Assembly (NCBI RefSeq): GCF_049243985.1
Contig: NC_135369.1
Span: 20,858,533 to 20,922,532 of the forward strand
Reading direction: 5' to 3'
Length of the DNA stretch: 64,000 nucleotides
Source: Paroedura picta
Taxonomy: Eukaryota > Chordata > Lepidosauria > Squamata > Gekkonidae
Of the stretch, positions 12,201 to 22,170 are shown in pieces (positions within the stretch are counted from its first letter, which is position 1; each line of letters begins with the position of its first letter). The notes under the pieces are model-generated. The model worked only from the letters and a program-made list of their open reading frames with translations, was not told the DNA's origin and did no database searches. A program made the translations under genes and the position numbers.

Positions 12201-15200
12201 ATCAATCATTTTAAACAGCCAGAAGGCAGAAGTAATCAAATGCCATCCTGAATAAAGTGGTCTTCAGCTTCCTCCTAAAGATGAGACCGAGGGAGCCAGG
12301 CACAGCTCCCTGGAGAGATGGTTCCGTAATCATGGGGCTGCTGCTGAAAAGGCCCTGCCTCGTATACCCACCAAACAAGCTTCTTTTGTCCAGAGGGCCT
12401 CTTCCTGTGATCTTAGTTCCTGGGCAGGAATGTACTAGAGAAGATGGTCCTTCAGATACATCTTAGAGAAGATGGTCTTTCAGATGACTTGTGCCCAAGC
12501 CATGTAGGGCCGTGGTCCCCAATCTTTTTATCTCCGGGGACCAGTCAATGCTTGACAATTTTACTGAGGCCGGGGGGGGGGTAGTCTTTTGCCGAGGGAC
12601 GTCGCCACCGCCGCCTGAGCCCCTGCTCCACTTGCTTTCCTGCCGGCACCCCTGACTTTCTGCCGCCCACTGGGGGGTGCTGCCAGCAGCAGCTGCACAG
12701 TGCCACGCTGAGGGGGAGCCCCAGCCATGGCGGCTGCCGGAGAGCACCAAAGGTGAGCTGGCGTCAAAGTGGCAGGGCAGCCCCTGAGGCAGCAGCCAGG
12801 GAGGAGGACGAGGAGGAGCTGCGGCCTGGTACTGACTGATCCATGGACCGCTACCGGTCCCCGGACTGGAGGCTGGGGGCCACTGATGTAGGGCTTTAAA
12901 GCTCAAAATCAGCACGTTAAATTGTACTCAGGAGTGGCTCAGAAACCAGTGTGATTGCTGTAGGACTGAGCTCCTAGGATCCCAATAACTGACCTCGACC
13001 AGCAGTCTGGCCACTGCATTCTTCACTCACTGCAGCCCCCAAACATTCTTCAAGTCTAGGCCCGACTAGATCACACTGCAACAGTCCAGTCCAGTTTTGG
13101 TCCTATATGAATAGTGATGAAATCATTAACAACGCCAAGAACCAAGCTGGAACCTATATTGTTTTTTTCTAGCCTAGAATAGCTCAAAGAATCACACATC
13201 AATAAATGTTGTGACTTTCGTTCTCTTTTTTATAGACTCAGCAAACGGGTAATAAGAAAACTCAACCGCGGAGAAAACCGAACGCTCAGGAGGGACTCCA
13301 TACAATCTATGCGAGCGTTGTCCAGCCCAAACTGGTAAGGAGTTGCTAAATTGTAAACAGTTTATATTACACTAGGTTTATATTACACTAGGCTTCAAAG
13401 CCCGTCCATAAGGACAGGCTTTGAAGGGGGCGGGGCACCCCCCACCTGCCCCCCTCCCCGGCGGTTCCCCAGCTTCCGCATGGGTCTCAGATTGGCCCCT
13501 CTGCTGTCAATCCGGAGGCAAGGGGCCCGAATGGCCCCTGTTTCCTATCCCAGACTCGGCCCACCCCCCTGAGCCTTAGGCTTTTATTTATACCGCTCCC
13601 CGAGTGGTGTACAGATAAGTGGAAGGTGAAATTGGGAATAACCGTCTGAGGGGCTCTGGTCAGGGACCAGTAGTGGATCTGAGAACAATTTTGAGCTGCT
13701 TGCAGGTCATGTAAAACAGTGTTCCCCAACCTTTTTATCACCGGGGACCACTCAACACCGGGGATCACTCACCGGGGACCACTCAACGCCTTTTACTGAG
13801 GCCCAGTGGGGGAGGGGGGGTAGTTTACTCCTCTGCTCTCAACCACTGCCCTAACACTCTCTGATCGCTATGGTAATCTTTAAACATCCCTTCAAAATAA
13901 GATACAGGCACACCACAACAATGAACATAAGGAACATTTTATTTTCATGGAAATTTTAACTCATGACAATGACAAATCAATGGGAACCCTGAGCTTGTTT
14001 CTCTGCAACAAGACAATGACACCCGAAGTGTGTTGTAAAGGGCTGGTGGGGATGAAGTAAAGGGCCGGGGGGGGGGGGGGAGAAGGCGTCCTTTGGGGCC
14101 CACCTCTAATTAGTCAAAGGACCACATGTGGTCCACAGCCCACAGGTTGGGGATCGCTAATGTAAAAGACCTCGGCCAGAGATCCTGGAGAGACACTGCC
14201 ACTCTGAGTGGACAATACTGATCTCGGTCTGTCTGTCTTCTTGTGTACATTCCGGCACAGCACCACACCTCCTTTATGTGATCCATTTCTTGTTAATTTG
14301 ATGTATAAGCTAATTTCTGACCTCTGTTCTCGAACTGGAGCAGCATGTGAAGCTAACAGCTCCTTTCAGTTATTTCAAAACATTGCAATCTTTCTTCCTG
14401 TGTTCATTGTCCATGCAAAAAGGTACACCAAAAAAGCTTCCAAACACATCAAGGTTACTTTTTGGCAGAGTGATATCTATGAGTTCTAAAAAAAAAAAAA
14501 AAAGGAAAACCCAAGAATTAAATTGTGCTGGAAATATTAGAAGGAATACCATGTGATTCAAAGTGAATTTTAACACATAGGCCATTTATTACATACTCAG
14601 TTTCTGCAGCAAGTCCTGCAGTCTTAAACACTATCTATTCCTCTTGGTTAAATAGGAGGTAATTTACAGTTGCCTGGTCTTTAAAACTGACAGGATCTCC
14701 TAGTAATATTTCAATTCATTTCCCCCTCTATACAGTATAGATATTCCAATATATGGCAGACCTTTTCCGTCTGTTTTACCTCCCCCATTTTGCCATAAAA
14801 TGTAAAATAATACAATTTTCCAACATTTGGGTCAATAAATCAGCAATATAGCTTGGTGTAGAGGTTAGAAGTGCAGACCTCTAATCTGGGGAGCCAGGTT
14901 TGAATCCATGCTCCCCCACATGCAGCCAGCTGGGTGACCTTGGGCTCACCACAGCACTGATAAAGCTGTTCTGACTGGGCAGTGATATCAGGACTCCCTC
15001 AGCCTCACCTACTTCCTCACAGTGTCTGTTGTAGGGAGAGGAAAGGGAAGGTGAATGTAGAGAAAAGCGGCATATAAGAACCAACTCTTCTTCTTCTATA
15101 TATGTTAGGCTTGTAAGTGACATGTGATGTGTGTGTACTTACTGTGGAAAGACAGTGCAGATAGATCTGTTGAACAGACCATCACAACTGGAAAACACAA

Positions 15201-18200
15201 AGGCTTGACAAAAATATAATGTATGAGTAATGAAACAGGGAACAGTTACTCATCCCTGTACCTCAAATGCACATTGAGTGGGATAAAGGGATTTTCTGTT
15301 CTTGTCCTTTAAGAGTAGTCATCGCTTGGAAAGTCTGAGCCCCAAAGGTTCCTATGCAGGGCGGGAGATATTTGATCACAGTAAGCAATTTTGGGGGTTT
15401 TCTTGTTTTTTTATAAGATAGATAGCAGCTCAAAAAGAGAATAAAGAGTTCAGAAAGATGGTGGTGGGCGTCCTCTTGACCTGAAGCACAGGCAGTGAAG
15501 GATCCGGGGAAAGAAAGAAAACTCCCCAAGAATTGGCCCCAGGAACTTCTACAATGAGCCTCTTGTGGCGCAGAGTGGTAAGGCAGCTGCCTGAAAGCTT
15601 TGCCCATGAGGTTGGGAGTTCGATCCCAGCAGCCGGCTCAAGGTTGACTCAGCCTTCCATCCTTCCGAGGTCGGTAAAATGAGTACCTAGCTTGCTGGGG
15701 GGTAAACGGTCATGACTGGGGAAGGCACTGGCAAACCACCCCGTATTGAGTCTGCCATGAAAACGCTAGAGGGTGTCACCCCAAGGGTCAGACATGACTC
15801 GGTGCTTGCACAGGGGATACCTTTACCTTTACCTTTAACTTCTACAAGCTTCCTTGGGTAGAAAGTGGTGGAAGTTAGCATGCCTCATCCCCTTCTATCG
15901 ACTGTAGCCGCAAATCGACCCCTGCCTGGCTCCAGAGTGCACTAAAAGTGGATTCTTCAAAATTCCATCTTGCCCTGCCTTCAGCACAATAAGCAATTTT
16001 GAAAACAGGCTTTGCTTTGTTGAAACGAAGATTACCACAAAGAGAAGCACAAAATGACTCCAAAATGACTCCATCACTTAATTAGAGAAATGTGCCTGGA
16101 ATTTAGCCTTAATCGCTCTCTGATGGCCTGGTCCCAACATTTCTTGGTTCCTGGATTGTGTTGTGCTTTGTTAACAAGAGATTTCTCCAGTATAGTATTG
16201 CCCATTTTGAGCAGCATCGGGTAATGCATAGACAACAACACAAGGTGGCCTAAATTCCCACTCTTTGTCCTAAAATATAGGTTTTTTGCATTTGCTCAAT
16301 GCTGTTTCCAGTCTTATGAATCTAATAAATAAACAAATTTTATATTGTTAATTTTATTGGTTTTATTGTGACTTTTATTGGTTTTACTGTGACTGTGTAA
16401 ACTGCCTGGGATGGTGTCTGAGAGGGGCGGTATATAAATCCCTAAATAACAAAATAACAAATAATATCCTGGTTCCATTTAGTGCTGGACTCAGCTCTTA
16501 ATTGGTGTAAGCCGAATTGCCCTTCTCATTCCTTCTTTTCCCCAGACGACTTTGCAAACAGATGACCAGAAGATGGAGGATTATGAAACTTCAGAGAAGA
16601 GTGGAAAAAACACCTACTCTACTGTCACCAACTTACAAGAGGCATGTGGCTTTTTTTTAAGTTTCTCTTTCTCTGCAACAGGTGAGACTGATTCCAGTGT
16701 AGCTGGAAGCAGACCAGGCGCTGTTGAAAATCGCCATTCAGGGCTTCTGGTGCAGGAAGAGTATATTTAGTGAGAGCATTCAAAAACCAGTGGGGAAAGC
16801 CTCAGGTGTGACCAATAGACATCCTGTGAATTGGGTCAGTGCACCTTATTCAAGGCAAGATCTGAGCCACCACAGCTCAGGTTGTGATAAGCCATTTCCT
16901 GCAAGGCTCTCTGCTTTGGCTTTGGCTTTTTAAGAAGGGGCTTGTTTCTAGCTCTTAAACCATTCAGTTTTTGGCAAAATACATGGATTTTTATAACCTG
17001 CTCTTTCCTTGGTACCTCAGGATGGGTGACAACAGGTACTGGTGGGCAATGGGACACCTGACACCCATGCAGGAAACCTGGCATCCCTAGCTGCAACTTG
17101 AGTTAAAGATGAGGGAAAGAGGATCAGTTAGAAAGAAGCAAGTGTGAATAGATTTGTCTGAAAGATCCACTTAGCTGCAGGGGTGGAAGAAGAAGAAGAG
17201 TTTTCACTGCCCGAAGAAGACTCAAAGCAGCTTACAATCGGCTTCCCTTTCCTCTCCCCACAACAGACACCCTGTGAGCTAGGTAGGGCTGAAAGAGCTC
17301 TGAGAGGACTGCTCAGTGAGAACACACTATCAGGGCTGTGACTAGCCCAAGGTCACCCGGCTGTTGCATGTGGAAAAGCAGGGAATCAAACCCAGCTCAC
17401 CAGATTAGAAGCCACCACTCTTAACCACTACACCATACTGGCTCTCTTGAAGGAAGAGGCTATGACTTAAGAACATAAGAAGAGCCCTGTTAGATCAGAC
17501 AAGGGGTCCCCCTGCACTGGAAATAACTGGATCTCCTAGGAATAGCTCAATTCATTTTCCCATGCATACAGTACAGATATTCCAGTATATAAGGACAGAC
17601 ATTCTCAATCTGTTTTAACTCCCAAATCCCCATTTTGCCCATCTGCCAGACAATCCTAGGGCCATTCCGCACAACCGCCAATGTAGCTAAATGTAAGCGC
17701 TATCGTAAAGCGCTACAATTAATAGCAGCAGGTCTTTTTTTATATATATATATATACAAGTTTTTTTTATTTTCATAAAGATAGAAATATAGGATGCAAT
17801 ACGAGTTATTAATACAAAGAACAGTAAAATATAAAATATAATCATCATTTGAAAATGTACGACCCCACATTAACTACACAATGATATAAGCTTTTGCCCA
17901 AAACTGAGTCTAAGAGTCATCCACATTTCCACATTTCCACTATATTTTTAAAAAAGGCCTATTTAGATATACAAAAGAGAAGTTGTTAATAATCAACCTA
18001 CTTGAGAGATCGTAGACCTCACATTAACTGCTTGATACAATCTAAGAGCTGTCCTGACAGATATTTCTAGGTTTAAGTTAGATGCTTAACATTAAACATT
18101 TCTTGTAGAACAGTATGAGTTTTGGCCCTGTATCGATACTCTAATGAAGGGAAAAGAAAGTAGGGCTTTGCCTTAAAGATGTACAAAAAAAAAAAAATTA

Positions 18201-20984
18201 CAAGAGGATTTCATAGCTTCTCCTTATCCTTAATACAGATACATCTACAAAACAATTTATACTTGACCCATTCTAAGAGCCATCCTGACAGGTATATTTT
18301 CAAATTTAACTTGAGAGCTTAACATTAAACGTTTTCTACAGATCAGTGTGAGCTTTGACCCTATAACAATACACTAATAAAGAAAAAATAAGGGGGGAAA
18401 ACCCCGTTTTATATTTCCAACACTAACGATTATATTACCTATATGCCTACAAAAGAAAAGAAACAAGAGAGAAAAAAACACTGCTTCCCCTTTTTCATAA
18501 AAATAGAAATATAGAATACAGTATATGTTATTAATACAGAGAATAGTAAGTTTCCAGGTTTAGATTAAATGCTTAACATTAAACATAGAACAATATGAGC
18601 TTTCGGTCTTCTTAAGGGGGTCTCATCTCGAGGCTTGCTTGTCGTTCCCGTAACTTATATTCTGTCCCATCGGCCTTTGACGTAGAAAGTGCAGTTGTAC
18701 TCTTTCCCGCAGAATATGCATCGATAAATCTTGAGGCCGTTGCACCTCCTGGACTCCAGTATCAATACAATTTTTTTCCCAGCAGCAGGTCTTGATAACG
18801 CACACAGCCGTTTCTAGCGGAAAGAAGGCTCTCCACTAGCACTGTTTTCATTACCCACAAGTTTCCGGTCTTGCCTGAATCGCTACAAACAAGACATAAT
18901 TTGTGGCATTTCTGCCGGCCTCTGGCCATCAATCAAACTGAAGAGACAATGAAATCGATATCCTAGTGCCACCAAAAAAAAAAAACCCTTAAATTAAAAA
19001 AACAAACGAAAATACAAGTGGCAATGAATATGTGTTTACTCATTGCTCCACAGAGAGCCATCTTTCAGTTTCTCTTCCCAAAACATTCCTTTATCGGACA
19101 AAACATGCTGCACTCACGTGTATTTGTTGACCCACGTTTCCATTAAAAAAAAAAAAATTCCGAGCAATGACTGTGGATGACGGCGCTTGGAAAGTTTGAA
19201 TACATTTGAAGAAGGGTGCTTTCTGTTTGGCACTGCTGCGTAAGTTGTCCAGGAACTTTGGTTAAAAAAGCCGTGTGCTCGCGTGTTCGTTGCTATCGGC
19301 AGCTTGAAGAAAAAAATTAAGCCTTCCCCGTCTCCCAGAAGCTTGGGGTGGGAGCAAAGGAAGAACCTTCTTCCTACCGCTATATTGAGAACACACATGT
19401 CTTTTTTGGATGTGTTGCAGGTTTTTCTCAGGAGTCAAGCGTTTTTTTTAGGGGAGATCCACTTTTTACGATTATCTAAAAAGCGCTTTTTGCAGGAGTG
19501 TTGCAGGAGTGTTGCAGACTGTGTACGATGTCATGCATAATGTTTAAAAAATAGCGTTTCGCAACAGCAACATTAGCGCTGTGCAGAATGGCCCCTAGAT
19601 TCTCCTGGCTACACCTCACATGCCATGCAATACATAAGTACAAATTTTTAAAACCCTGTAAGATAGAGGCCACCACCACTGCATTAAATGACTGTGAGTT
19701 CCATAAAATGCCCTCTGCTGGTCATCACAATCTGGTCATCACAATCTGGCCATCACAATCCCAATGGGATTGAAAATGTATGTGTAGATGAGAAGAGAGC
19801 AGATCCAAAGGAGGCATTTGATGTAAGCGACCAGGCTCTGCTTGAAAAAGAGACATCAACAGTTGCTAAGGAGTTGGAGGCACGGCTGTAAGGAGGTGGA
19901 GCTGCAGGGCCACACATAGCTCTCTAGAATCATAGAATCACAGAATCATAGAGTTGGAAGGGGCCATATAGGCCATCTAGTCCAACCCCCTGCTCAACGC
20001 AGGATCGGCCCAAAGCATCCTAAAGCATCCAAGAAAAGTGTGTATCCAGCCTTTGCTTGGAGACTGCCACTGAGGGGGAGCTCACCACCTCCTTAGGCAG
20101 CCTATTCCACTGCTGAACTACTCTGACTGTGAAAATTGTTTTCCTGATATCTAGCCTATATCGTTGTACTTGTAGTTTAAACCCATTACTGCATGTCCTT
20201 TCCTCTGCAGCCAATTTCTCTAGCCTTCCTCCTGACTAGCAGAGCCAATTTCGGAAAGAGAATTTCAAACTTCTCATGCTTCCTGGGTCCACAATGCCCT
20301 ATTTTTGCCTTATGTCGTTTCCATTGTAAGCCAAGAAAGGACGGGAGGTAGATATTTTAAATAATAAAAGCCACTTTTTGTAATCCGGGCCAGCATCAAC
20401 TTGCTCAAAGACACAATAAATCAAGTATAACCAGTTATTAATTAATCAAAGATACTCCTCACACAATTTCCAGATTTAGATTTCACATAGTAATTCAAGT
20501 ATAGCTAGTTATTAATGAATCAAAGATAATCTTCACGCAGTTTTCAGATTTAGATTTCCCATAGTAATTCAAGTACAACTAGTCATTAATGAATCAAAGA
20601 TAATCTCCGTGCAGTTTTCAGATTTAGATTTCCCATAGTAATTCAAGCACAACTAGTTATTAATGGATCAAAGATATCGTCACACTGCTTTTCAGATTTA
20701 GACTGAGCCATGGGTTATCACACTGCCCAAAGTATACCCACTTGTCTCTACAACAGTGACTTAATTGCTTTAGGATGCTTAGGGCTGATCCTGAGTAGAG
20801 CAGGGGGTTGGACTAGATGGCCTGTATGGCCCCTTCCAACTCTATGATTCTATGATTCTATGATTCTAATTGGGGTTGGATGCCTCTCTCTTTGCAGACT
20901 GATGACCCCAGTATCAAAACAGTCTACGATACGGTCAATGCTCCAAGGTGGCCTGAAGGATCAGAATTCCGGAAACTTCTCTAA
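3106..20984 (+). CDS. SLAM-family receptor, 3' half (six exons, four tyrosine motifs)
   Basis: This is the 3' part of a type I immune-cell receptor of the SLAM (CD150) family. Exons: 3106-3216, 4435-4473, 8798-8853, 13236-13334, 16546-16641, 20898-20984. All have AG acceptors; all donors are GT except GC after the fifth exon. The splice phases (1-1, 1-1, 1-0, 0-0, 0-0) join into one open frame ending in TAA. It encodes one membrane span and a tail of about 130 residues with TIYAQI, TIYASV, NTYSTV and TVYDTV. In this family TxYxxV/I motifs bind the SH2 adaptors SAP and EAT-2. The signal peptide, V and C2 exons must lie before base 1. By position it corresponds to mammalian CD84 or SLAMF1. TIYAQI recalls SLAMF1 and TIYASV recalls SLAMF6, so I give no symbol. 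The family call is firm; the orthologue is not resolved. Confidence 0.88.
3371..3583 (+). repeat. AGGGTTGCCA-family TIR element
   Basis: Complete-looking copy with ends agggttgccaactctggg and agactggcaaccc. The centre carries cagtcattttctccaggg. It lies in the intron after the transmembrane exon of SLAM receptor 1. Confidence 0.65.
3670..3765 (-). repeat. 5S rRNA-like SINE fragment
   Basis: ctagtcccatccacgtattctgcttagcttctgaa is the complement of the 5S internal promoter region (GAAGCTAAGCAG...TACTTGGATGGG). Diverged. Confidence 0.5.
3938..4141 (+). repeat. AGGGTTGCCA-family TIR element, degraded ends
   Basis: Contains tctgggttgggaaatacc, gagagacctcaatgcagtataatgg and gatctctgttgcc, and ends ggttggcattcct. 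Confidence 0.55.
4435..4473 (+). CDS. SLAM receptor 1: 39-nt linker exon
   Basis: A 39-nt phase 1-1 exon has a strong acceptor (tcctctttccacag) and a GTAACT donor. It adds about 13 juxtamembrane residues ([11 protein letters not shown] core). The second SLAM gene has an exon of exactly the same length and phase after its transmembrane exon (38365-38403), which supports both. Skipping it would keep the frame. Confidence 0.72.
5029..5205 (+). repeat. hAT-type non-autonomous element, 5' fragment
   Basis: ttgctcaacattttaacctttgagaaacacctgaaatattcttcagg matches the start of the family seen complete at 39412, 57605 and 60599. The 3' half is missing. Confidence 0.55.
6185..6415 (+). repeat. CR1 LINE 3' end split by a MITE
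   Basis: tcagttcctgcattgtgttggg and ggtttggattagatgaccc with (attctatg) at the end are CR1 3' tail sequence, interrupted by the fold-back element at 6213-6350. Confidence 0.7.
6213..6350. mobile_element. hAT-type fold-back MITE (CAGGGGTAGTC family)
   Basis: Ends CATGGGTAGTCAAACTGCGG and CCGCAGTTTGACTACCCCTG. Flanking 8-bp repeats gtgttggg/gtgtaggg (7 of 8) mark hAT-style target duplication inside a CR1 tail. Confidence 0.85.
6416..8797 (+). other. Intron sequence, little recognised
   Basis: AT-rich unique sequence with a (TTG)n run at about 7617-7638 and a (CT)n run at about 7971-7984. No exon or transposon was recognised. Confidence 0.5.
8798..8853 (+). CDS. SLAM receptor 1: first ITSM exon (TIYAQI)
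   Basis: The 56-nt exon is phase 1 in and phase 0 out, with acceptor ttttctttccag and donor GTGAGT. It encodes [24 protein letters not shown] matches the immunoreceptor tyrosine switch consensus TxYxxV/I and nearly matches the first SLAMF1 motif (TIYAQV), which binds SAP even when unphosphorylated. SAP binding here is inferred. Confidence 0.9.
9980..10436 (+). repeat. CR1 LINE 3' end
   Basis: Decayed ORF2 C-terminus ([16 protein letters not shown]) then the 3' UTR (gggggttggactagatggcc) and a TATGATTGTATG-type terminus. Plus orientation. Confidence 0.85.
10452..10802 (+). repeat. AGGGTTGCCA-family element interrupted by a CR1 tail
   Basis: Starts gaggttgccagctctgg and ends gggtgttagcaacct. 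A CR1 3' end (gggggttggactagattacc ... ctctatgattttatg) occupies about 10520-10653. Confidence 0.6.
11150..11390 (+). repeat. Interspersed LINE-like 3' fragment
   Basis: caagctgaaggtcgtggcttccttgatggag through cttttccagtgagtcctgtctt is a widespread vertebrate repeat motif. I do not assign the family with certainty. Confidence 0.4.
11985..12120. mobile_element. hAT-type fold-back MITE with perfect target duplication
   Basis: Ends CAGGGGTAGTCAACCTGTGG and CCACAGGTTGACTACCCCTG. Perfect 8-bp flanks ctttagag on both sides. Confidence 0.92.
12511..12886 (+). mobile_element. Non-autonomous hAT element (GTGGTCCCCAA family)
   Basis: Ends cgtggtccccaatcttttta and gggggccactga, with perfect 8-bp target duplication tgtagggc on both sides. 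GC-rich interior. The open frames across it are not genes. Closest relative at 36316-36696. Confidence 0.88.
13236..13334 (+). CDS. SLAM receptor 1: second ITSM exon (TIYASV)
   Basis: The 99-nt phase 0-0 exon follows a pyrimidine tract (ttctcttttttatag) and ends at GTAAGG. A basic stretch ([10 protein letters not shown]) precedes [15 protein letters not shown], a consensus tyrosine switch motif like TVYASV of human SLAMF1 and SLAMF6. The exon is symmetric, so skipping it removes one motif without shifting the frame. Confidence 0.9.
13717..14159 (+). mobile_element. Non-autonomous hAT element (CAGTGTTCCCCAACC)
   Basis: Starts cagtgttccccaacc and ends caggttggggatcgcta, with perfect 8-bp flanks atgtaaaa. 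Inserted in an older tRNA-derived SINE whose 3' part continues at 14160-14225 (gatcctggagagacactgcc). Confidence 0.85.
14850..15099 (+). repeat. Sauria-type tRNA SINE, full length
   Basis: A box in cttggtgtagaggttagaag, B box ggtttgaatcc, body ctgggtgaccttgggctcacc, and tail aaccaactcttcttcttct. Plus orientation. Confidence 0.85.
15556..15837 (+). repeat. tRNA-derived SINE with ACCTTT tail
   Basis: A box in tggcgcagagtggtaaggc, B box gggagttcgatccc, conserved body ggggaaggcactggcaaacc, tail (ACCTTT)n. Near-identical copies at 32540 and 52193 suggest recent activity. Confidence 0.85.
16340..16465 (+). repeat. L2-like LINE 3' end
   Basis: gagaggggcggtatataaatccctaaataa is the typical end of reptile L2-type elements. 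It ends 80 bp before the third tyrosine-motif exon. Confidence 0.55.
16546..16641 (+). CDS. SLAM receptor 1: third tyrosine-motif exon, GC donor
   Basis: The acceptor is ttccttcttttccccag and the frame is phase 0. It encodes [14 protein letters not shown] then a segment ending [13 protein letters not shown]. The motif NTYSTV has Asn where the switch consensus has Thr (position -2) but keeps Tyr and Val. Only a GC donor (AAGAG|GCATGT) at 16642 joins it in frame to the last exon. A strong GT donor 39 nt further (ACAG|GTGAGA, 16681) would give phase 1 and terminate almost at once in the next exon. Unspliced, the frame ends with TAG near 16768. Confidence 0.8.
17187..17448 (-). repeat. Sauria-type tRNA SINE
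   Basis: Reads aagaagaagagtt at the left and ccactacaccatactggct at the right, the complement of the tRNA head with A box TGGTGTAGTGG. Confidence 0.82.
17661..19596. mobile_element. 1.9-kb non-autonomous DNA transposon (GGCCATTCYGCACA ends)
   Basis: Left end ggccattccgcacaaccgcc and right end, complemented, GGCCATTCTGCACAGCGCTA form imperfect inverted repeats. Both are flanked by cctag. The AT-rich interior contains several diverged copies of a unit with 'ttaacattaaac' and 'cagtatgagttttggccctgta' (about 18060, 18300, 18560) and encodes no transposase. I leave the superfamily open. Confidence 0.65.
19925..20225 (-). repeat. CR1 LINE 3' end
   Basis: Begins agaatcatagaatcacagaatc, then gagttggaaggggccatata and ggccatctagtccaaccccct. 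On the minus strand it retains [20 protein letters not shown] of the ORF2 end. Confidence 0.85.
20421..20702 (+). repeat. 74-bp minisatellite, about 3.8 copies
   Basis: Unit starts tcaagta at 20421, 20495, 20569 and 20643 (exact 74-bp spacing). Each contains tagttattaatgaatcaaagat and ttttcagatttagattt with a few differences between copies. Confidence 0.88.
20763..20868 (+). repeat. CR1 LINE 3' terminus
   Basis: gctttaggatgcttagggctgatcc ... gatggcctgtatggcccctt ending (attctatg)n, 30 bp before the acceptor of the last SLAM receptor 1 exon. Confidence 0.85.
20898..20984 (+). CDS. SLAM receptor 1: last coding exon, fourth ITSM (TVYDTV)
   Basis: The acceptor is ctctctctttgcag and the frame is phase 0. 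It encodes [18 protein letters not shown], then [10 protein letters not shown] and TAA at 20982-20984. TVYDTV is a consensus switch motif. Right after the stop the DNA reads as LINE reverse transcriptase, and that similarity appears to start over the last few codons. The C-terminal residues and stop may therefore come from the LINE. Confidence 0.87.
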   Translation, partial: TDDPSIKTVYDTVNAPRWPEGSEFRKLL

Positions 20985-21240
20985 CAACCTCTAGACTGGA
21001 CTTCTGCAACTCGCTCTATGCATGCCTACCCTTATCCTTGATCCAGAAACTGCAATTGGTGCAGAACGCCACGGCCAGGATTCTCACCAATACACCGTGG
21101 AGATCTCACCTCACATCTGCTGAAACACCTCCATCATCAATACCTCAGAAAGGCTATCTGATGAGCAGTTTGCAGTTGGTCTGAAGCACGCCTATACCTG
21201 TTCATAAAGGCAGGGTATCAATACCAAGTACATTCAAAAG
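20974..21240 (+). repeat. CR1/L2-type LINE reverse transcriptase fragment
   Basis: In the frame beginning [14 protein letters not shown] the DNA continues with [15 protein letters not shown]. This is the characteristic thumb-region signature of CR1/L2-clade LINE reverse transcriptases (typically SRLDYCNxLYxGLP...LQ.VQNAAARL). Only this short piece remains. It forms the start of the 3' UTR of SLAM receptor 1 and may supply its stop codon. Confidence 0.8.
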
Positions 21241-21639
21241 ATCCAAGTGAAAATGTGAGACTCTTAGATGTTTCTGCTTCCTGGCACACTGGTATGGCAC
21301 ATTGGAGGCGACGATCAGCCCAAGCCGATGTGTAGTTTGTACAATATGGTTACAGAGTCATAGTTAGGCGCAATGATTTATAGGAGGCGTCTAGTTGCAC
21401 CTTATTCCAGCTTAAGCTTGCCTGAATCAGACTTCACTTGATTAGATGCCTGGGAATTTATTTATTCTTGGAGCTCAAGTGACGGAAAATTACGAATAGG
21501 ATTGGATGGGAGAGGACTTACAAGCAGAGACCTACGTAAAACAAGAGCCAGTCAAAGAGTCGTGGATGTTGGATATTTTTATTAATAGCTGCCAGCAAGG
21601 TAACCCCATAACTGTCGGGGTTTAAAGTCAAGAGATAAC

Positions 21640-21722
21640 CAGAAGTGGTTTGCCATTGCCATCTGCTGCATAGCAATCTTGGAGGTCTCCCATCCAAGTA
21701 TTAACTGTAGCTGACCCTGCTT
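21640..21722 (-). repeat. 5S rRNA-headed SINE fragment
   Basis: gaagtggtttgccattgcc then ggtctcccatccaagtatta and gctgaccctgcttag, complementary to the 5S internal promoter (AAGCAGGGTC...TACTTGGATGGGAGACC). Truncated by the adjacent CR1. Confidence 0.65.
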
Positions 21723-22170
21723 AGAATCATAGAATCATAGAATAATAGTGTTGGAAGGGACCTCATGGGTCATCTAGTCCAACCCCCTGCACTATGCAGG
21801 ACACTCATATCCCTATTGCTCATCTACTGTAACCTGCCACCCCTTTGCCTTCACAGAATCAGCCAATCTGTCAGATGGCTATCTAGCCCCTGATTTAAAA
21901 TTTCCAAAGATGGAGAACCCACCACCTCCCGAGGAAGCCTGTTCCACTGAGAAACCGCTCTAACTGTCAGGAACTTCTTCCGGATGTTTAGAATTTCTTT
22001 TGAATTAATTTCATCCCATTCGTTCTGGTCTGTCCCTCTGGGGGAAGAAAGAACAATTCTGGAGCTTTTCCACAGTAGAGACTTACTTCTTAAAATCTTC
22101 ACTTGGGATCTCTGTGGGATGCAGCATATTGGTGGTAGTTGTTCCACAATAGGACTGTCTCCCTGACTTT
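21723..22170 (-). repeat. CR1 LINE 3' end
   Basis: Begins tagaatcatagaatcatag with ttggaagggacctcatgggtcatc. The minus strand keeps IRKKFLTVRAVSQWNRLPRE of ORF2. A different subfamily from the copy at 19925. Confidence 0.85.

Noticed and set aside
12463-12915. 150-codon minus-strand frame
   Set aside because: It lies across a GC-rich non-autonomous hAT element; the same frame recurs in the copy at 36251-36655.
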